Of a stretch of DNA of 58,958 nt, positions 1 through 7,132 are shown one piece after another. The position numbers and the translations under genes were made by a program. The stretch is from Collinsella aerofaciens (lineage in GTDB: Bacteria; Actinomycetota; Coriobacteriia; Coriobacteriales; Coriobacteriaceae): the NCBI RefSeq assembly GCF_015670795.1, contig NZ_JADPCJ010000013.1, positions 1 through 58,958 of the forward strand, in the 5' to 3' direction. Position 1 is the first letter of the stretch. Each line of letters begins with the position of its first letter. The notes below the pieces were generated by a model. That model did not search any database, had not been told where the DNA came from, and was given only the letters and a program-made list of their open reading frames with translations.

Positions 1-1
1 G

Positions 2-178
2 GAGCAGGTGTTCGGCCACATCAAGGACGAGTTCTTCCGCGGAAGGACGTGGCCGGACTTCGAGTCCTTCAAGGCGGACCTCGACGACTTCGTGGTCCAT
101 TGGAACACGAGGAGGCGCCAGGTTAAACTGAAGGGACTGACCCCGGAGGAGTTCCGGAGACAGTCCCTTGCGGCGTAG
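2..178 (+). CDS. IS3-family transposase, C-terminal end (5' part outside window)
   Basis: The reading frame is open from the window edge to a TAG at 176-178 and gives 58 residues. It carries the end of an integrase-core (rve) transposase: EQVFGHIKDEFF, then a segment ending HWNTRR and LKGLTPEEFRRQSL. This matches the tail of IS150-group IS3 OrfB proteins, including the last acidic residue of the DDE triad (the E of EQVFGHIKDE). The start lies outside the window, so intactness cannot be judged. It borders a tRNA-tail repeat array and probably marks one edge of a mobile element. Confidence 0.8.
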   Translation, partial: EQVFGHIKDEFFRGRTWPDFESFKADLDDFVVHWNTRRRQVKLKGLTPEEFRRQSLAA

Positions 179-360
179 TTTTTATTTAAGCCGTCCAAGT
201 TTTGGGGTGCAGTTCACACTGCCGGGGAGGGGCTTTATGCATTGCCAGATATCCGTCAATATCCGTTCTGCAATGCAGTTTCAGTGCGGTGAGAGCGTGT
301 GGAAACATAACTACCTGCGATTTTGCTGCTACAAGGCACTCCATAACATCACGTTCAAGA

Positions 361-404
361 CTCTTAATCCCAAGGTCCAGGGTTCGACCCCCTGACGGCC
401 CACC
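361..404 (+). tRNA. tRNA-Lys(CUU), 3' half only
   Basis: From the anticodon loop CTCTTAA (anticodon CTT, 363-365) the sequence reads as a normal tRNA 3' half: five-base variable loop, T stem CAGGG/CCCTG closing a TTCGACC loop (378-394), acceptor strand ACGGCCC (395-401), discriminator A, then CCC instead of CCA. The expected 5' acceptor strand GGGCCGT is not found in bases 179-360, so no full cloverleaf forms. A break at the anticodon loop is typical of a tyrosine-recombinase attachment site, so this is probably an att remnant. Bases 179-360 show no convincing gene. Confidence 0.6.
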
Positions 405-826
405 CAAAGATCGTTAAAGCGACTGGCTCAGGCTGGTCGCTTTTTTGTTGACCTCGCATGGGGTCGAACCCGTTGGGGCGCGGAGCTGAGGAAATGCGTA
501 AGCATTTGCCAGCGCAGCGCGCAAGGCGCAAAGCGCCGCAGCGACCGCCTGCGCAGCAGGCTGACCCCCTGACGGCCCACCCAAAGATCGTTAAAGCGAC
601 TGGCTCAGGCTGGTCGCTTTTTTGTTGACCTCGCATGGGGTCGAACCCGTTGGGGCGCGGAGCTGAGGAAATGCGTAAGCATTTGCCAGCGCAGCGCGCA
701 AGGCGCAAAGCGCCGCAGCGACCGCCTGCGCAGCAGGCTGACCCCCTGACGGCCCACCCAAAGATCGTTAAAGCGACTGGCTCAGGCTGGTCGCTTTTTT
801 GTTGACCTCGCATGGGGTCGAACCCG
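386..826 (+). repeat. 177-bp tandem repeat carrying tRNA-Lys tail, terminator and palindromic module
   Basis: Two full 177-bp copies (386-562 and 563-739) and a third partial copy (740-826) appear identical by eye. Each starts with the tRNA-Lys tail (GACCCCCTGACGGCCCACCC), followed by a hairpin terminator, then an inverted copy of the T-arm sequence (GGGGTCGAACCC). The two full copies then have a roughly 90-bp GC-rich module with small palindromes (AAATGC-GTAA-GCATTT and GCCTGC-GCA-GCAGGC). The third copy stops exactly where that module would start. The long minus-strand reading frame across the array is an artefact of the repetition. Confidence 0.9.
416..446 (+). terminator. Rho-independent terminator after the tRNA-Lys tail
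   Basis: AAAGCGAC pairs with GTCGCTTT around a 12-base loop and is followed by a T run. The same structure recurs in the next repeat copies at 593-623 and 770-800. It fits the natural terminator of the tRNA-Lys transcript, duplicated together with the repeat. Confidence 0.75.
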
Positions 827-843
827 AAAGGGCACAGCCGCTT

Positions 844-1704
844 TCACAGATCGAGCCTACCCTGGGGATCGGTAAAACCGTCAGTACCCTCCTTGAGTTT
901 CTTCTCGTCTGTCTTCACGCGACGCTCGAGCTTTTTTGTATCCTCGGCAGGCGGTAGGTTCTCGGGGACAATTCCGCGGTCGATGAGGCTGCCACGCACG
1001 CTTGTGTTGTTCTCGACGTGCTCTTGCTTGATCTGGTCCAGGCCGTACAGGTCGTGTTCCTCGGCGTTGAAGGCCGTCATCGAGTTCGTAAGGTCCTTTG
1101 CTTTGATGAGGACATCGGCTAACCTGTCCGCCAATGCCGCGCTCTTGGGTACGCCGAGCTGCTGCTTCATTTCCGCCGTGCTTCTGCCGCCGAATAACGC
1201 CTCATCGCCCTTCGACTTGATGATCGCGAATCCTTTGGAGTCCACGCCGCGTTTGAACGCAATACCCGAGAGCTGTTTCTCTGAATCGGATAGCGAGTGA
1301 CGCGCCTGCAAGCGCTGAATCTCTGCGAAGCGCTGCTCTATGAGCTCTTGGCGGCGCGTCTGCACGGCAAAGTATGCCTGGGCGAGCGCGATCTCTGGCT
1401 TGTTTGAATCTCCGTTCTGCGCGATTAAATAGCATGCATAGCGCGTAAGTTTGTAGTCTTTAACCGCGCGAGCGGCGACACCGGCAGTTACCATTTTCGT
1501 GGTGTCACGAAAATGGGAATCAACTGGAGTTTTGTTTGTTTCGCATGAGACTTTTGCCCTCTTAACAACTTCGGCGAAGTTCTCCCATCGAGTGTACCCC
1601 ATGGGTTCCATTAAATCGCGTGCGAGCCAATACTCAACGCCGTCTTCCACATTGGCGTAGCTATCAAGTTCGATACGCCACTTCTCGATATCTCTACTGT
1701 CCAT
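844..1704 (-). CDS. dinD: DNA damage-inducible protein D (DinD)
   Basis: A 286-residue protein close to E. coli DinD (about 274 residues). The N-terminal half has a Bro/KilA-N-like DNA-binding fold (EYWLARDLMEPMGYTRWENF, then YACYLIAQNGD), followed by a helical region with AYFAVQTRRQE and a lysine-rich C-terminus. E. coli DinD binds RecA and displaces it from single-stranded DNA; the function here is inferred from family membership. The ATG at 1704 is preceded by GGAGGAG. No actinobacterial LexA palindrome (CGAAC-N4-GTTCG) is visible upstream, so SOS control is not supported. It stands alone and ends 17 bp from the repeat array, suggesting it is linked to the mobile edge. Confidence 0.85.
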   Translation of the reverse strand: MDSRDIEKWRIELDSYANVEDGVEYWLARDLMEPMGYTRWENFAEVVKRAKVSCETNKTPVDSHFRDTTKMVTAGVAARAVKDYKLTRYACYLIAQNGDSNKPEIALAQAYFAVQTRRQELIEQRFAEIQRLQARHSLSDSEKQLSGIAFKRGVDSKGFAIIKSKGDEALFGGRSTAEMKQQLGVPKSAALADRLADVLIKAKDLTNSMTAFNAEEHDLYGLDQIKQEHVENNTSVRGSLIDRGIVPENLPPAEDTKKLERRVKTDEKKLKEGTDGFTDPQGRLDL

Positions 1705-1787
1705 ATCTCCTCCTCGCTGGTCTATTTTCTATGCGGGCTTTGCCCGCTCTGTATTCAGAATAAGGATACGCTGTCGTGCGGACACGA

Positions 1788-1823
1788 ATGGGCCCCGTGC
1801 TGCTTCGAGCTCACGGGGCCCAT
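1788..1823. terminator. Strong GC hairpin between dinD and the flavoprotein gene
   Basis: A perfect 12-bp stem ATGGGCCCCGTG / CACGGGGCCCAT with a 12-base loop lies just beyond the stop of the minus-strand flavoprotein gene. Neither side has a T tract, so it could be an atypical terminator or an mRNA 3'-end stabiliser. Confidence 0.45.
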
Positions 1824-1865
1824 GGATATCGATTGGTTGTGTTCTGCTTTAGATAGGTGTCCGGT

Positions 1866-3392
1866 TTAATCCGCTCGATAGTGCGACCCGAGACTTTCGG
1901 TTCGCTTGCGCATGGCTTTGACCATTTCCTGTGCTAGTCGAATCTGCGATTGCAGGCGGGCGAGGGCAGTGATTTCGCTGTCGTTGGCATGTGGCTTATT
2001 TAGAGCCGTGGCTTCGTCTTGCAGGCTTTCAAGCTGTTGCAGGGCCTCGGATAGGCCTGTTTCGGTCCTGTTGATCATGCAATAGGTGCTCATCGTGTGC
2101 CTAAGGCTGTGTGTCAGGCGTTCGGCATCTGTTGTGGCAATGCCGTACTGGGGGAGGGTGATATCCGCCTTCAGGGCTGCCTCAGGCTCCTTCTGCGCTG
2201 CAAGGGCTGCCGATGCGCCCGCGACGCGCCCGAACACGATGCCGTTGGCGCTTGACAAGCCACCAATGCGGTCGGCGCCGTGCATGCCGCCTGTCGCCTC
2301 GCCGCAAGCGTAGAGGCCCTCAACGCCCGTGTGCGCGGTCTTATCGATCTTGATGCCGCCGTTAGCGGCGTGGGCATACATCGCAACGCGCATCTCGTCG
2401 GTCGGCGCGATGCCGTGCTCGTCTTGCAGCCAGGTGGCAAAGGTCTGCACAAACTCTGGGACATCCTCGCGGGGGAAGTCGTAGTGGAGTGCCAGGCCTT
2501 CGACACCTGCCTGATCGATGACGAGATCGATAGCGCGGGAGGCCAAGCGTGACGTGAAGGGACCATATCCAGAGCGCTGCTCGAGCAGGTCGTTCAGCTT
2601 GTCGTCGGCAATATCTACCGGCTGGTCTACATGCACGTAGCGCCAGGTTTTCTCGTTGAAGACCAAGTTACGCCTGGGCTCGATGAAGCCGGGCATCATC
2701 TGCATGAACTCTATATTAGTAAGTGTTGCGCCGTGCGCCAGTGCGATGGCCTGCGAGGAGCTGAGCACATCAGCCGACGTAAGGCTGCGCTCGAACAGGC
2801 CGCCTGTGCCACCGGCTGCGATGATCGTGGCCTTGGCAGCAAAGGGCACGATTCGATTTTCGGTAAGGTCGTAGAGTACGGTTCCGGTTATTCTGCCGTT
2901 CGTGTCCTCAACAAGGTCGATAAGCTCATGGCGGGGGAGCAGGCGAATGCCGAGCGACTCGATCCAGGTCGTCAGAGCGTCCTCAAGGGGCTTGCGGGTG
3001 AGGCCGCGCCACATGCGCGTCTTGTGGTCAAAGCAGGGGATAAATTGCTTTTGTTGAGCACTCTTGGCGCTTTGCGGACGCTGGAGCTCAACGCCCAGGT
3101 CTTGCTCGAGCCAGTCAATCGCTTGGGGAATGCCGTGGACGAACGTTTGGACGAGTTCGGGGTCGGCGACACCGCCGCCGACGGTCTGGATGGTGTCGAT
3201 GAGGTCCTGCTCGTCGTCTTCGTCGACGGGACCGATGAGGCCGAGGCCCCAGGTACCCGGGAAGAAGCTCGATCCACTCATGGTCTTGCCGGCGCTTGCC
3301 ACAGTGACGGTTGCACCCGTGCGTGCCGCTTCGATGGCGGCACAAAGGCCCGCAATGCCAGATCCAATTACCAGTACATCAGTCGATTCCAT
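1866..3392 (-). CDS. FAD-dependent oxidoreductase, L-aspartate oxidase / fumarate reductase flavoprotein family
   Basis: A 508-residue flavoprotein. The N-terminal dinucleotide-binding motif VLVIGSGIAGLCAA (residues 6-19) and the C-terminal FAD-closing region YACGEATGGMHGADRIGGLSSANG are characteristic of the NadB/FrdA/SdhA family, and a helical C-terminal segment follows. No nadA or nadC is adjacent, so a role in NAD synthesis (L-aspartate to iminoaspartate) is possible but not shown by context. A fumarate reductase-like or other 2-electron oxidoreductase role is equally open. The ATG at 3392 is preferred over an upstream in-frame start because AAAGGA lies at correct spacing and the FAD motif begins just after it. 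Confidence 0.75.
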   Translation of the reverse strand: MESTDVLVIGSGIAGLCAAIEAARTGATVTVASAGKTMSGSSFFPGTWGLGLIGPVDEDDEQDLIDTIQTVGGGVADPELVQTFVHGIPQAIDWLEQDLGVELQRPQSAKSAQQKQFIPCFDHKTRMWRGLTRKPLEDALTTWIESLGIRLLPRHELIDLVEDTNGRITGTVLYDLTENRIVPFAAKATIIAAGGTGGLFERSLTSADVLSSSQAIALAHGATLTNIEFMQMMPGFIEPRRNLVFNEKTWRYVHVDQPVDIADDKLNDLLEQRSGYGPFTSRLASRAIDLVIDQAGVEGLALHYDFPREDVPEFVQTFATWLQDEHGIAPTDEMRVAMYAHAANGGIKIDKTAHTGVEGLYACGEATGGMHGADRIGGLSSANGIVFGRVAGASAALAAQKEPEAALKADITLPQYGIATTDAERLTHSLRHTMSTYCMINRTETGLSEALQQLESLQDEATALNKPHANDSEITALARLQSQIRLAQEMVKAMRKRTESLGSHYRAD

Positions 3393-3580
3393 CGGATTCC
3401 TTTCTCGTCCGGCGCATTGTCGCACGGGTGATCGGCAATGGGGCCGCAAAGACCCGTCAAATCGGTAAAGGGCAAATATGGCAGGTGGGCGTCATGGACG
3501 CTCTGACGCTCCATCTCTTCACATCTCGTATTTCGCCCCAGCTGATATATCGGCATTAGATACCCTGCGCCAGCGCAAAC

Positions 3581-3613
3581 AAAAAGAGCCGCTACCCAGG
3601 TGGGTAGCGGCTC
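3581..3613 (-). terminator. Rho-independent terminator of the scaffold-GGGtGRT operon
   Basis: On the minus strand, a perfect 12-bp stem (GAGCCGCTACCC / GGGTAGCGGCTC) with a 4-base loop is followed by TTTTTG. It lies 35 bp past the stop of the GGGtGRT gene. Confidence 0.85.
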
Positions 3614-3648
3614 CAAAGCTCAACTATCTGAGCATCGCGCGGGCGCGA

Positions 3649-4653
3649 TTAGGCCTTGAGGGCCTCTTCGACGGCGACAGCGCAGGCGACGGTGGCACCG
3701 ACCATGGGGTTGTTGCCCATGCCGATGAGACCCATCATGTCGACGTGCGCAGGCACGGAGGAAGAACCGGCGAACTGGGCGTCGGAGTGCATGCGGCCCA
3801 TGGTGTCGGTCATGCCGTAAGAGGCAGGGCCGGCGCCCATGTTGTCCGGGTGCAGGGTACGGCCAGTGCCGCCACCAGAAGCGACGGAGAAGTACTTCTT
3901 GCCAGCCTCGAGGCGCTCCTTCTTGTAGGTGCCAGCGACGGGGTGCTGGAAGCGCGTGGGGTTGGTGGAGTTACCGGTGATCGAGATGTCGACGTTCTCG
4001 TGCCACATGATGGCAACGCCCTCGCGGACGTCGTCGGCGCCGTAGCAGTTGACGGCGGCGCGGGGACCATCGGAGTAGGGGATGGTCTCGACGACCTTGA
4101 GCTCGCCCGTGAAGTAGTCGAACTGGGTCTTCACGTAGGTGAAGCCGTTGATGCGGGCGATGATCTGAGCAGCGTCCTTGCCCAGACCGTTGAGGATGAC
4201 GCGCAGCGGCTTCTTGCGAGCCTTGTTGGCGTTCAGAGCCAGGCCGATAGCACCCTCAGCGGCAGCGAAGGACTCGTGACCGGCCAGGAAGGCGAAGCAC
4301 TCGGTGTCGTCGGAGAGCAGCATAGCGCCCAGGTTGCCGTGGCCCAGACCGACCTTGCGGTCCTCGGCGACGGAGCCGGGAACGGTGAAGGCCTGGATGC
4401 CCTCGCCGATGATGGCGGCAGCCTCAGAAGCGGACTTGGCGCCACGCTTGACAGCGAGAGCGCAACCGAGGGTGTAGGCCCACTCGGCGTTCTGGAAGGC
4501 GATGGACTGGGTGTTGTTGACGATCTCACGCGGGTTGAAGCCCTTGTCGGTGCAGATCTGCAGAGCTTCCTCGAGGGAGGCGATGCCGTTGTCGGCGAGG
4601 CACTTGTTGATCTTGTCAGCGCGGCGCTCGTAACCTTCGAACGTAACAGTCAT
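3649..4653 (-). CDS. GGGtGRT family protein
   Basis: A 334-residue soluble protein with the family's defining motif GGGTGRT at residues 260-266, followed by a glycine/methionine-rich C-terminal region (MGAGPASYGMTDTMG, GLIGMGNNPMVG). GGGtGRT proteins (the Pfam family of that name) have no established biochemical function; their genes are known to sit beside NifU-like scaffold genes, as here. The upstream scaffold gene is 18 bp away on the same strand, so the two are almost certainly co-transcribed, and a perfect terminator follows. The ATG at 4653 has GGGAGGG eight bases upstream. An Fe-S related role is inference from this association. The long plus-strand reading frame across both genes is antisense. 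Confidence 0.9.
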   Translation of the reverse strand: MTVTFEGYERRADKINKCLADNGIASLEEALQICTDKGFNPREIVNNTQSIAFQNAEWAYTLGCALAVKRGAKSASEAAAIIGEGIQAFTVPGSVAEDRKVGLGHGNLGAMLLSDDTECFAFLAGHESFAAAEGAIGLALNANKARKKPLRVILNGLGKDAAQIIARINGFTYVKTQFDYFTGELKVVETIPYSDGPRAAVNCYGADDVREGVAIMWHENVDISITGNSTNPTRFQHPVAGTYKKERLEAGKKYFSVASGGGTGRTLHPDNMGAGPASYGMTDTMGRMHSDAQFAGSSSVPAHVDMMGLIGMGNNPMVGATVACAVAVEEALKA

Positions 4654-4671
4654 AGTTATTTCCCTCCCTTT

Positions 4672-5406
4672 CTACTCGTGAACCGGGAACACGCTGGCGA
4701 CGGAGTGAGTCTCCTCGTCGGTGCGCGGGTCGATGTACTTGGCAGCGTTCTCCCACTGACCATAGTGGCCCATAGCGCCAGCGATGGCCTCCTCGGGGGT
4801 CTTGCCGGCCTTAACGGCGTCGGTGAACTTACCGAGGTTCAGGAACTCGAACGCGATGATCTCGTTCTTGTCGTTGAGAGCCATGCGGGTGACGTAGCCC
4901 TGAGCGAGCTCGAGGTAACGGGCGCCCTTGGCCTTGGTGCCGAACATGGTGCCGACCTGGGAGCGAAGGCCCTTGCCGAGGTCGTCGAGGGAGGCGCCCA
5001 CGGGCAGGCCGCCCTCGGAGAACGCGGTCTGGCTGCGGCCGTAAACGATCTGCAGGAAGATCTCGCGCATAGCAACGTTGATGGCGTCGCAGACGAGGTC
5101 GGTGTTGAGGGCCTCGAGGATGGTCTTACCGGGAAGGATCTCGGAAGCCATGGCGGCAGAGTGGGTCATGCCCGAGCAGCCGATGGTCTCAACGAGGGCC
5201 TCCTCGATGATGCCGTCCTTGACGTTCAGCGTGAGCTTGCAGGCGCCCTGCTGAGGTGCGCACCAACCCACACCGTGCGTAAGACCGGAGATGTCGGTAA
5301 TCTCCTTAGCCTGGACCCACTTGCCCTCCTCGGGGATGGGTGCGGGGCCGTGGTATGCACCCTTGGCAACGGGGCACATGTTCTCCACTTCCTGTGAGTA
5401 CTGCAT
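4672..5406 (-). CDS. Iron-sulfur cluster assembly scaffold protein (NifU/IscU-like)
   Basis: A 244-residue protein of the extended NifU-like scaffold family that accompanies GGGtGRT proteins. Candidate ligand cysteines occur in MCPVAKG, GWCAPQQGACKL, TIGCSGMTH and LVCDAIN; the first-half spacing resembles the IscU fold, with a family-specific C-terminal extension. The ATG at 5406 is chosen because a GGAG-type site lies just upstream; the longer frame would add an arginine-rich, unlikely N-terminus. It is the first gene of a two-gene operon. It differs from the SufU encoded at 6.7 kb, so the genome carries two unrelated scaffolds, probably with different client proteins. Confidence 0.85.
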   Translation of the reverse strand: MQYSQEVENMCPVAKGAYHGPAPIPEEGKWVQAKEITDISGLTHGVGWCAPQQGACKLTLNVKDGIIEEALVETIGCSGMTHSAAMASEILPGKTILEALNTDLVCDAINVAMREIFLQIVYGRSQTAFSEGGLPVGASLDDLGKGLRSQVGTMFGTKAKGARYLELAQGYVTRMALNDKNEIIAFEFLNLGKFTDAVKAGKTPEEAIAGAMGHYGQWENAAKYIDPRTDEETHSVASVFPVHE

Positions 5407-5809
5407 GCCTCTCCTCTCTATCGTGTTGGCGTCCCGTCTGGGGGTCGTGGCTGGCGATTGCCGGGCGACCCTTCGAAAGGGACATGACATGCAGCCCCTA
5501 TAATACCGCGAAATGCACGGAATATTCGGCGAACGGCTCAGTTTTCGTAGCGAGAAGTCCGGAAGTTTTAATTGAAACGGTTTAACTCTATGTTCTGTGG
5601 TCGCGAACTTCCGTAGAGGGGGTCCGTCTTGGGCAAGCTATTGGTCAGCTCTTGTAAGCATTGCGGGGGTTGACCTGTTGCAACGGTGCCGTTCGCCGCC
5701 TGATTTCTGCCTTTGGCCGCGCGAGTGTATTGTTTTGCGTGAATGTTTTGATGGCACGCTTCAATCGTGCTGTATTGGATGGCAAGCAGATCCCGGCGAA
5801 GGGAGCGCC
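5407..5809. other. Intergenic region between the scaffold operon and the RAYT gene
   Basis: About 400 bp without a supported gene. It must hold the promoter for the minus-strand scaffold operon. A TATTAT element at 5500-5505 (read on the minus strand) is the best -10 candidate, but no good -35 accompanies it. Nothing RNA-like is evident. The plus-strand frame running into the RAYT gene lacks a start with a ribosome binding site until 5810. Confidence 0.4.
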
Positions 5810-6619
5810 ATGCAGCGCGTTTGGAGAACGGTTACCGGCTTTTACCATGTCTGTGCCCGCGGTACGGGCAGGCAGCTCATCTTTGAGGGCGATGAAGACC
5901 GGTGGGAGTTTTTGGAGCTGATGCGCGAGTGCTGCTGCGAGGAGGGTGTGACGGTTATCGCCTGGTGCCTTATGGGCAATCACGTGCATTTGGTGCTTAC
6001 AGATTACGAGGACAGGATGAGCGCGGCGATGCACCGGTTGCTTTTGACGTACGCGCGGCGGTTCAATAAACGCACGGGGCGCACAGGGCATCTGTTCCAG
6101 AACCGTTTTGACCGGCGCTCGCTCGATACCGACTGGCAGGTGATGGAGGCTATTCGCTCCGTACACGCCGATCCGCAGGAGGCGGGCATCGGTCTCATTG
6201 AGCGTTATCCCTGGAGCAGCTTTGCGGAACATCTACGCTCTTACGACTGTGATGCGGCCGATGCCGCGAGGGGATTTTCTGATCCTTCTTGCGTGCTTGA
6301 ACTTTTTGGTTCTGCCGAGGGCTTTATTGCCTATTCGCTTTCGACGCCCGACGGCAGCGAGCCGGCGCTGTGCGATATGAAAGATACAGAGTGGGAACGC
6401 CACGCCTTTGCCGACAAGTTGGCGAAGAGCCTCGGGGTTCCGCTCAATGGGGTTAAAACTGAACCGCCGGCGCAGCGCGATACCGTTATTGTTGGATTGA
6501 ACAATGCCGGCTTTACGGTGCGCCAGATTGAGCGGTATACCGGGATTGGCAAAAGTACCGTCTCTCGTATCGTGCGCGCTTATGCTCAGGTGGACGCGCA
6601 GGTCGAGGGATCGAAATAA
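5810..6619 (+). CDS. REP-associated tyrosine transposase (RAYT, IS200-like Y1 transposase)
   Basis: A 269-residue HUH-type transposase: the metal-binding HVH of NHVHLVL lies at residues 58-60 and the candidate catalytic tyrosine at Y81 (LLLTYARRF). The C-terminus has a helix-turn-helix (IERYTGIGKSTVSRIVRAY), typical of RAYT proteins. RAYTs are domesticated single-copy relatives of IS200/IS605 that act on REP/BIME palindromes rather than on IS ends. The ATG at 5810 has AGGGAG at good spacing, and the catalytic domain begins at once. It stands alone, transcribed against its neighbours. The palindromic modules at 0.47-0.56 kb and 0.65-0.74 kb are possible substrates. Confidence 0.85.
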   Translation: MQRVWRTVTGFYHVCARGTGRQLIFEGDEDRWEFLELMRECCCEEGVTVIAWCLMGNHVHLVLTDYEDRMSAAMHRLLLTYARRFNKRTGRTGHLFQNRFDRRSLDTDWQVMEAIRSVHADPQEAGIGLIERYPWSSFAEHLRSYDCDAADAARGFSDPSCVLELFGSAEGFIAYSLSTPDGSEPALCDMKDTEWERHAFADKLAKSLGVPLNGVKTEPPAQRDTVIVGLNNAGFTVRQIERYTGIGKSTVSRIVRAYAQVDAQVEGSK

Positions 6620-6630
6620 AGGCAGAAAAG

Positions 6631-6669
6631 AAAAATGGCCGAACCGCTCTTAGTCAAGCGATTCGGCCA
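6631..6669 (-). terminator. Rho-independent terminator of the suf operon
   Basis: Read on the minus strand, TGGCCGAA...TTCGGCCA forms a long stem (extended inside by CGCT/AGCG) followed by TTTTTCTTTT. It lies 28 bp after the sufU stop and ends the suf transcript. Confidence 0.85.
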
Positions 6670-6697
6670 ACGAAATTCTTAAGATTTGGGATAAATA

Positions 6698-7132
6698 CTA
6701 CTGATTATTTTGCCCCTCGAGCATGCCGTCGAGGGTGCGCCAGGCGAGCTCGGCGCATTTGACGCGGGCGGGCATGTGCGAGATGTCCTGGAGCTGGGCG
6801 GCCTCGTCCAGGTCTTCCAGGTCCTCCTCGGAGAGCTGCTCGCCGCGGATCATGGCGAGGAAGAGCTCTGCCAGGCGGTGAGCTTCCTCGACGGTCTCGC
6901 CGGTGATGAGGTCGGCCATGATGTCGGCACTGGCCTGACTGATGGCGCAGCCGTGGCCGGTAAAGGAGGCCTCCTCGATCACGCCGTTCTCGACGCGCAG
7001 CTGCAAGGTGAGCTCGTCGCCGCAGCTGGGGTTGATGCCGTCGTGCTCGTGCGTGGGAGCATCCATCTCGTACTTATAGTCGGGGTGCGAGTTGTGCTCC
7101 ATAAATGTGGTGGAGGTGTACAGATTACCCAT
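6698..7132 (-). CDS. sufU: SufU, zinc-dependent sulfurtransferase of the SUF system
   Basis: A 144-residue SufU. Its three conserved cysteines lie in NPSCGDE (with the adjacent Asp ligand), GHGCAIS and VKCAELAW, the zinc-site pattern of Gram-positive SufU. SufU accepts persulfide sulfur from SufS and passes it to the SufBCD scaffold. It is the last gene of sufCBDSU, its start overlaps the end of sufS by 8 bp, and a terminator follows. The ATG at 7132 is chosen because the longer frame reads through sufS in another phase. The C-terminus (GMLEGQNNQ) is slightly extended. Confidence 0.9.
   Translation of the reverse strand: MGNLYTSTTFMEHNSHPDYKYEMDAPTHEHDGINPSCGDELTLQLRVENGVIEEASFTGHGCAISQASADIMADLITGETVEEAHRLAELFLAMIRGEQLSEEDLEDLDEAAQLQDISHMPARVKCAELAWRTLDGMLEGQNNQ

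Noticed and set aside
364-813. Repetitive 149-codon minus-strand protein
   Set aside because: The frame is open only because the repeat length is a multiple of three; it covers the tRNA tail and terminators.
386-826. CRISPR array
   Set aside because: The 177-bp units repeat without variable spacers and include a tRNA tail and terminator; no cas genes are present.
1705-1790. LexA-controlled promoter for dinD
   Set aside because: No CGAAC-N4-GTTCG-like palindrome is visible upstream of the start.
3478-5397. 639-codon plus-strand open frame
   Set aside because: It is antisense to the GGGtGRT and scaffold genes, which carry clear family motifs; it arises from high GC codon bias.
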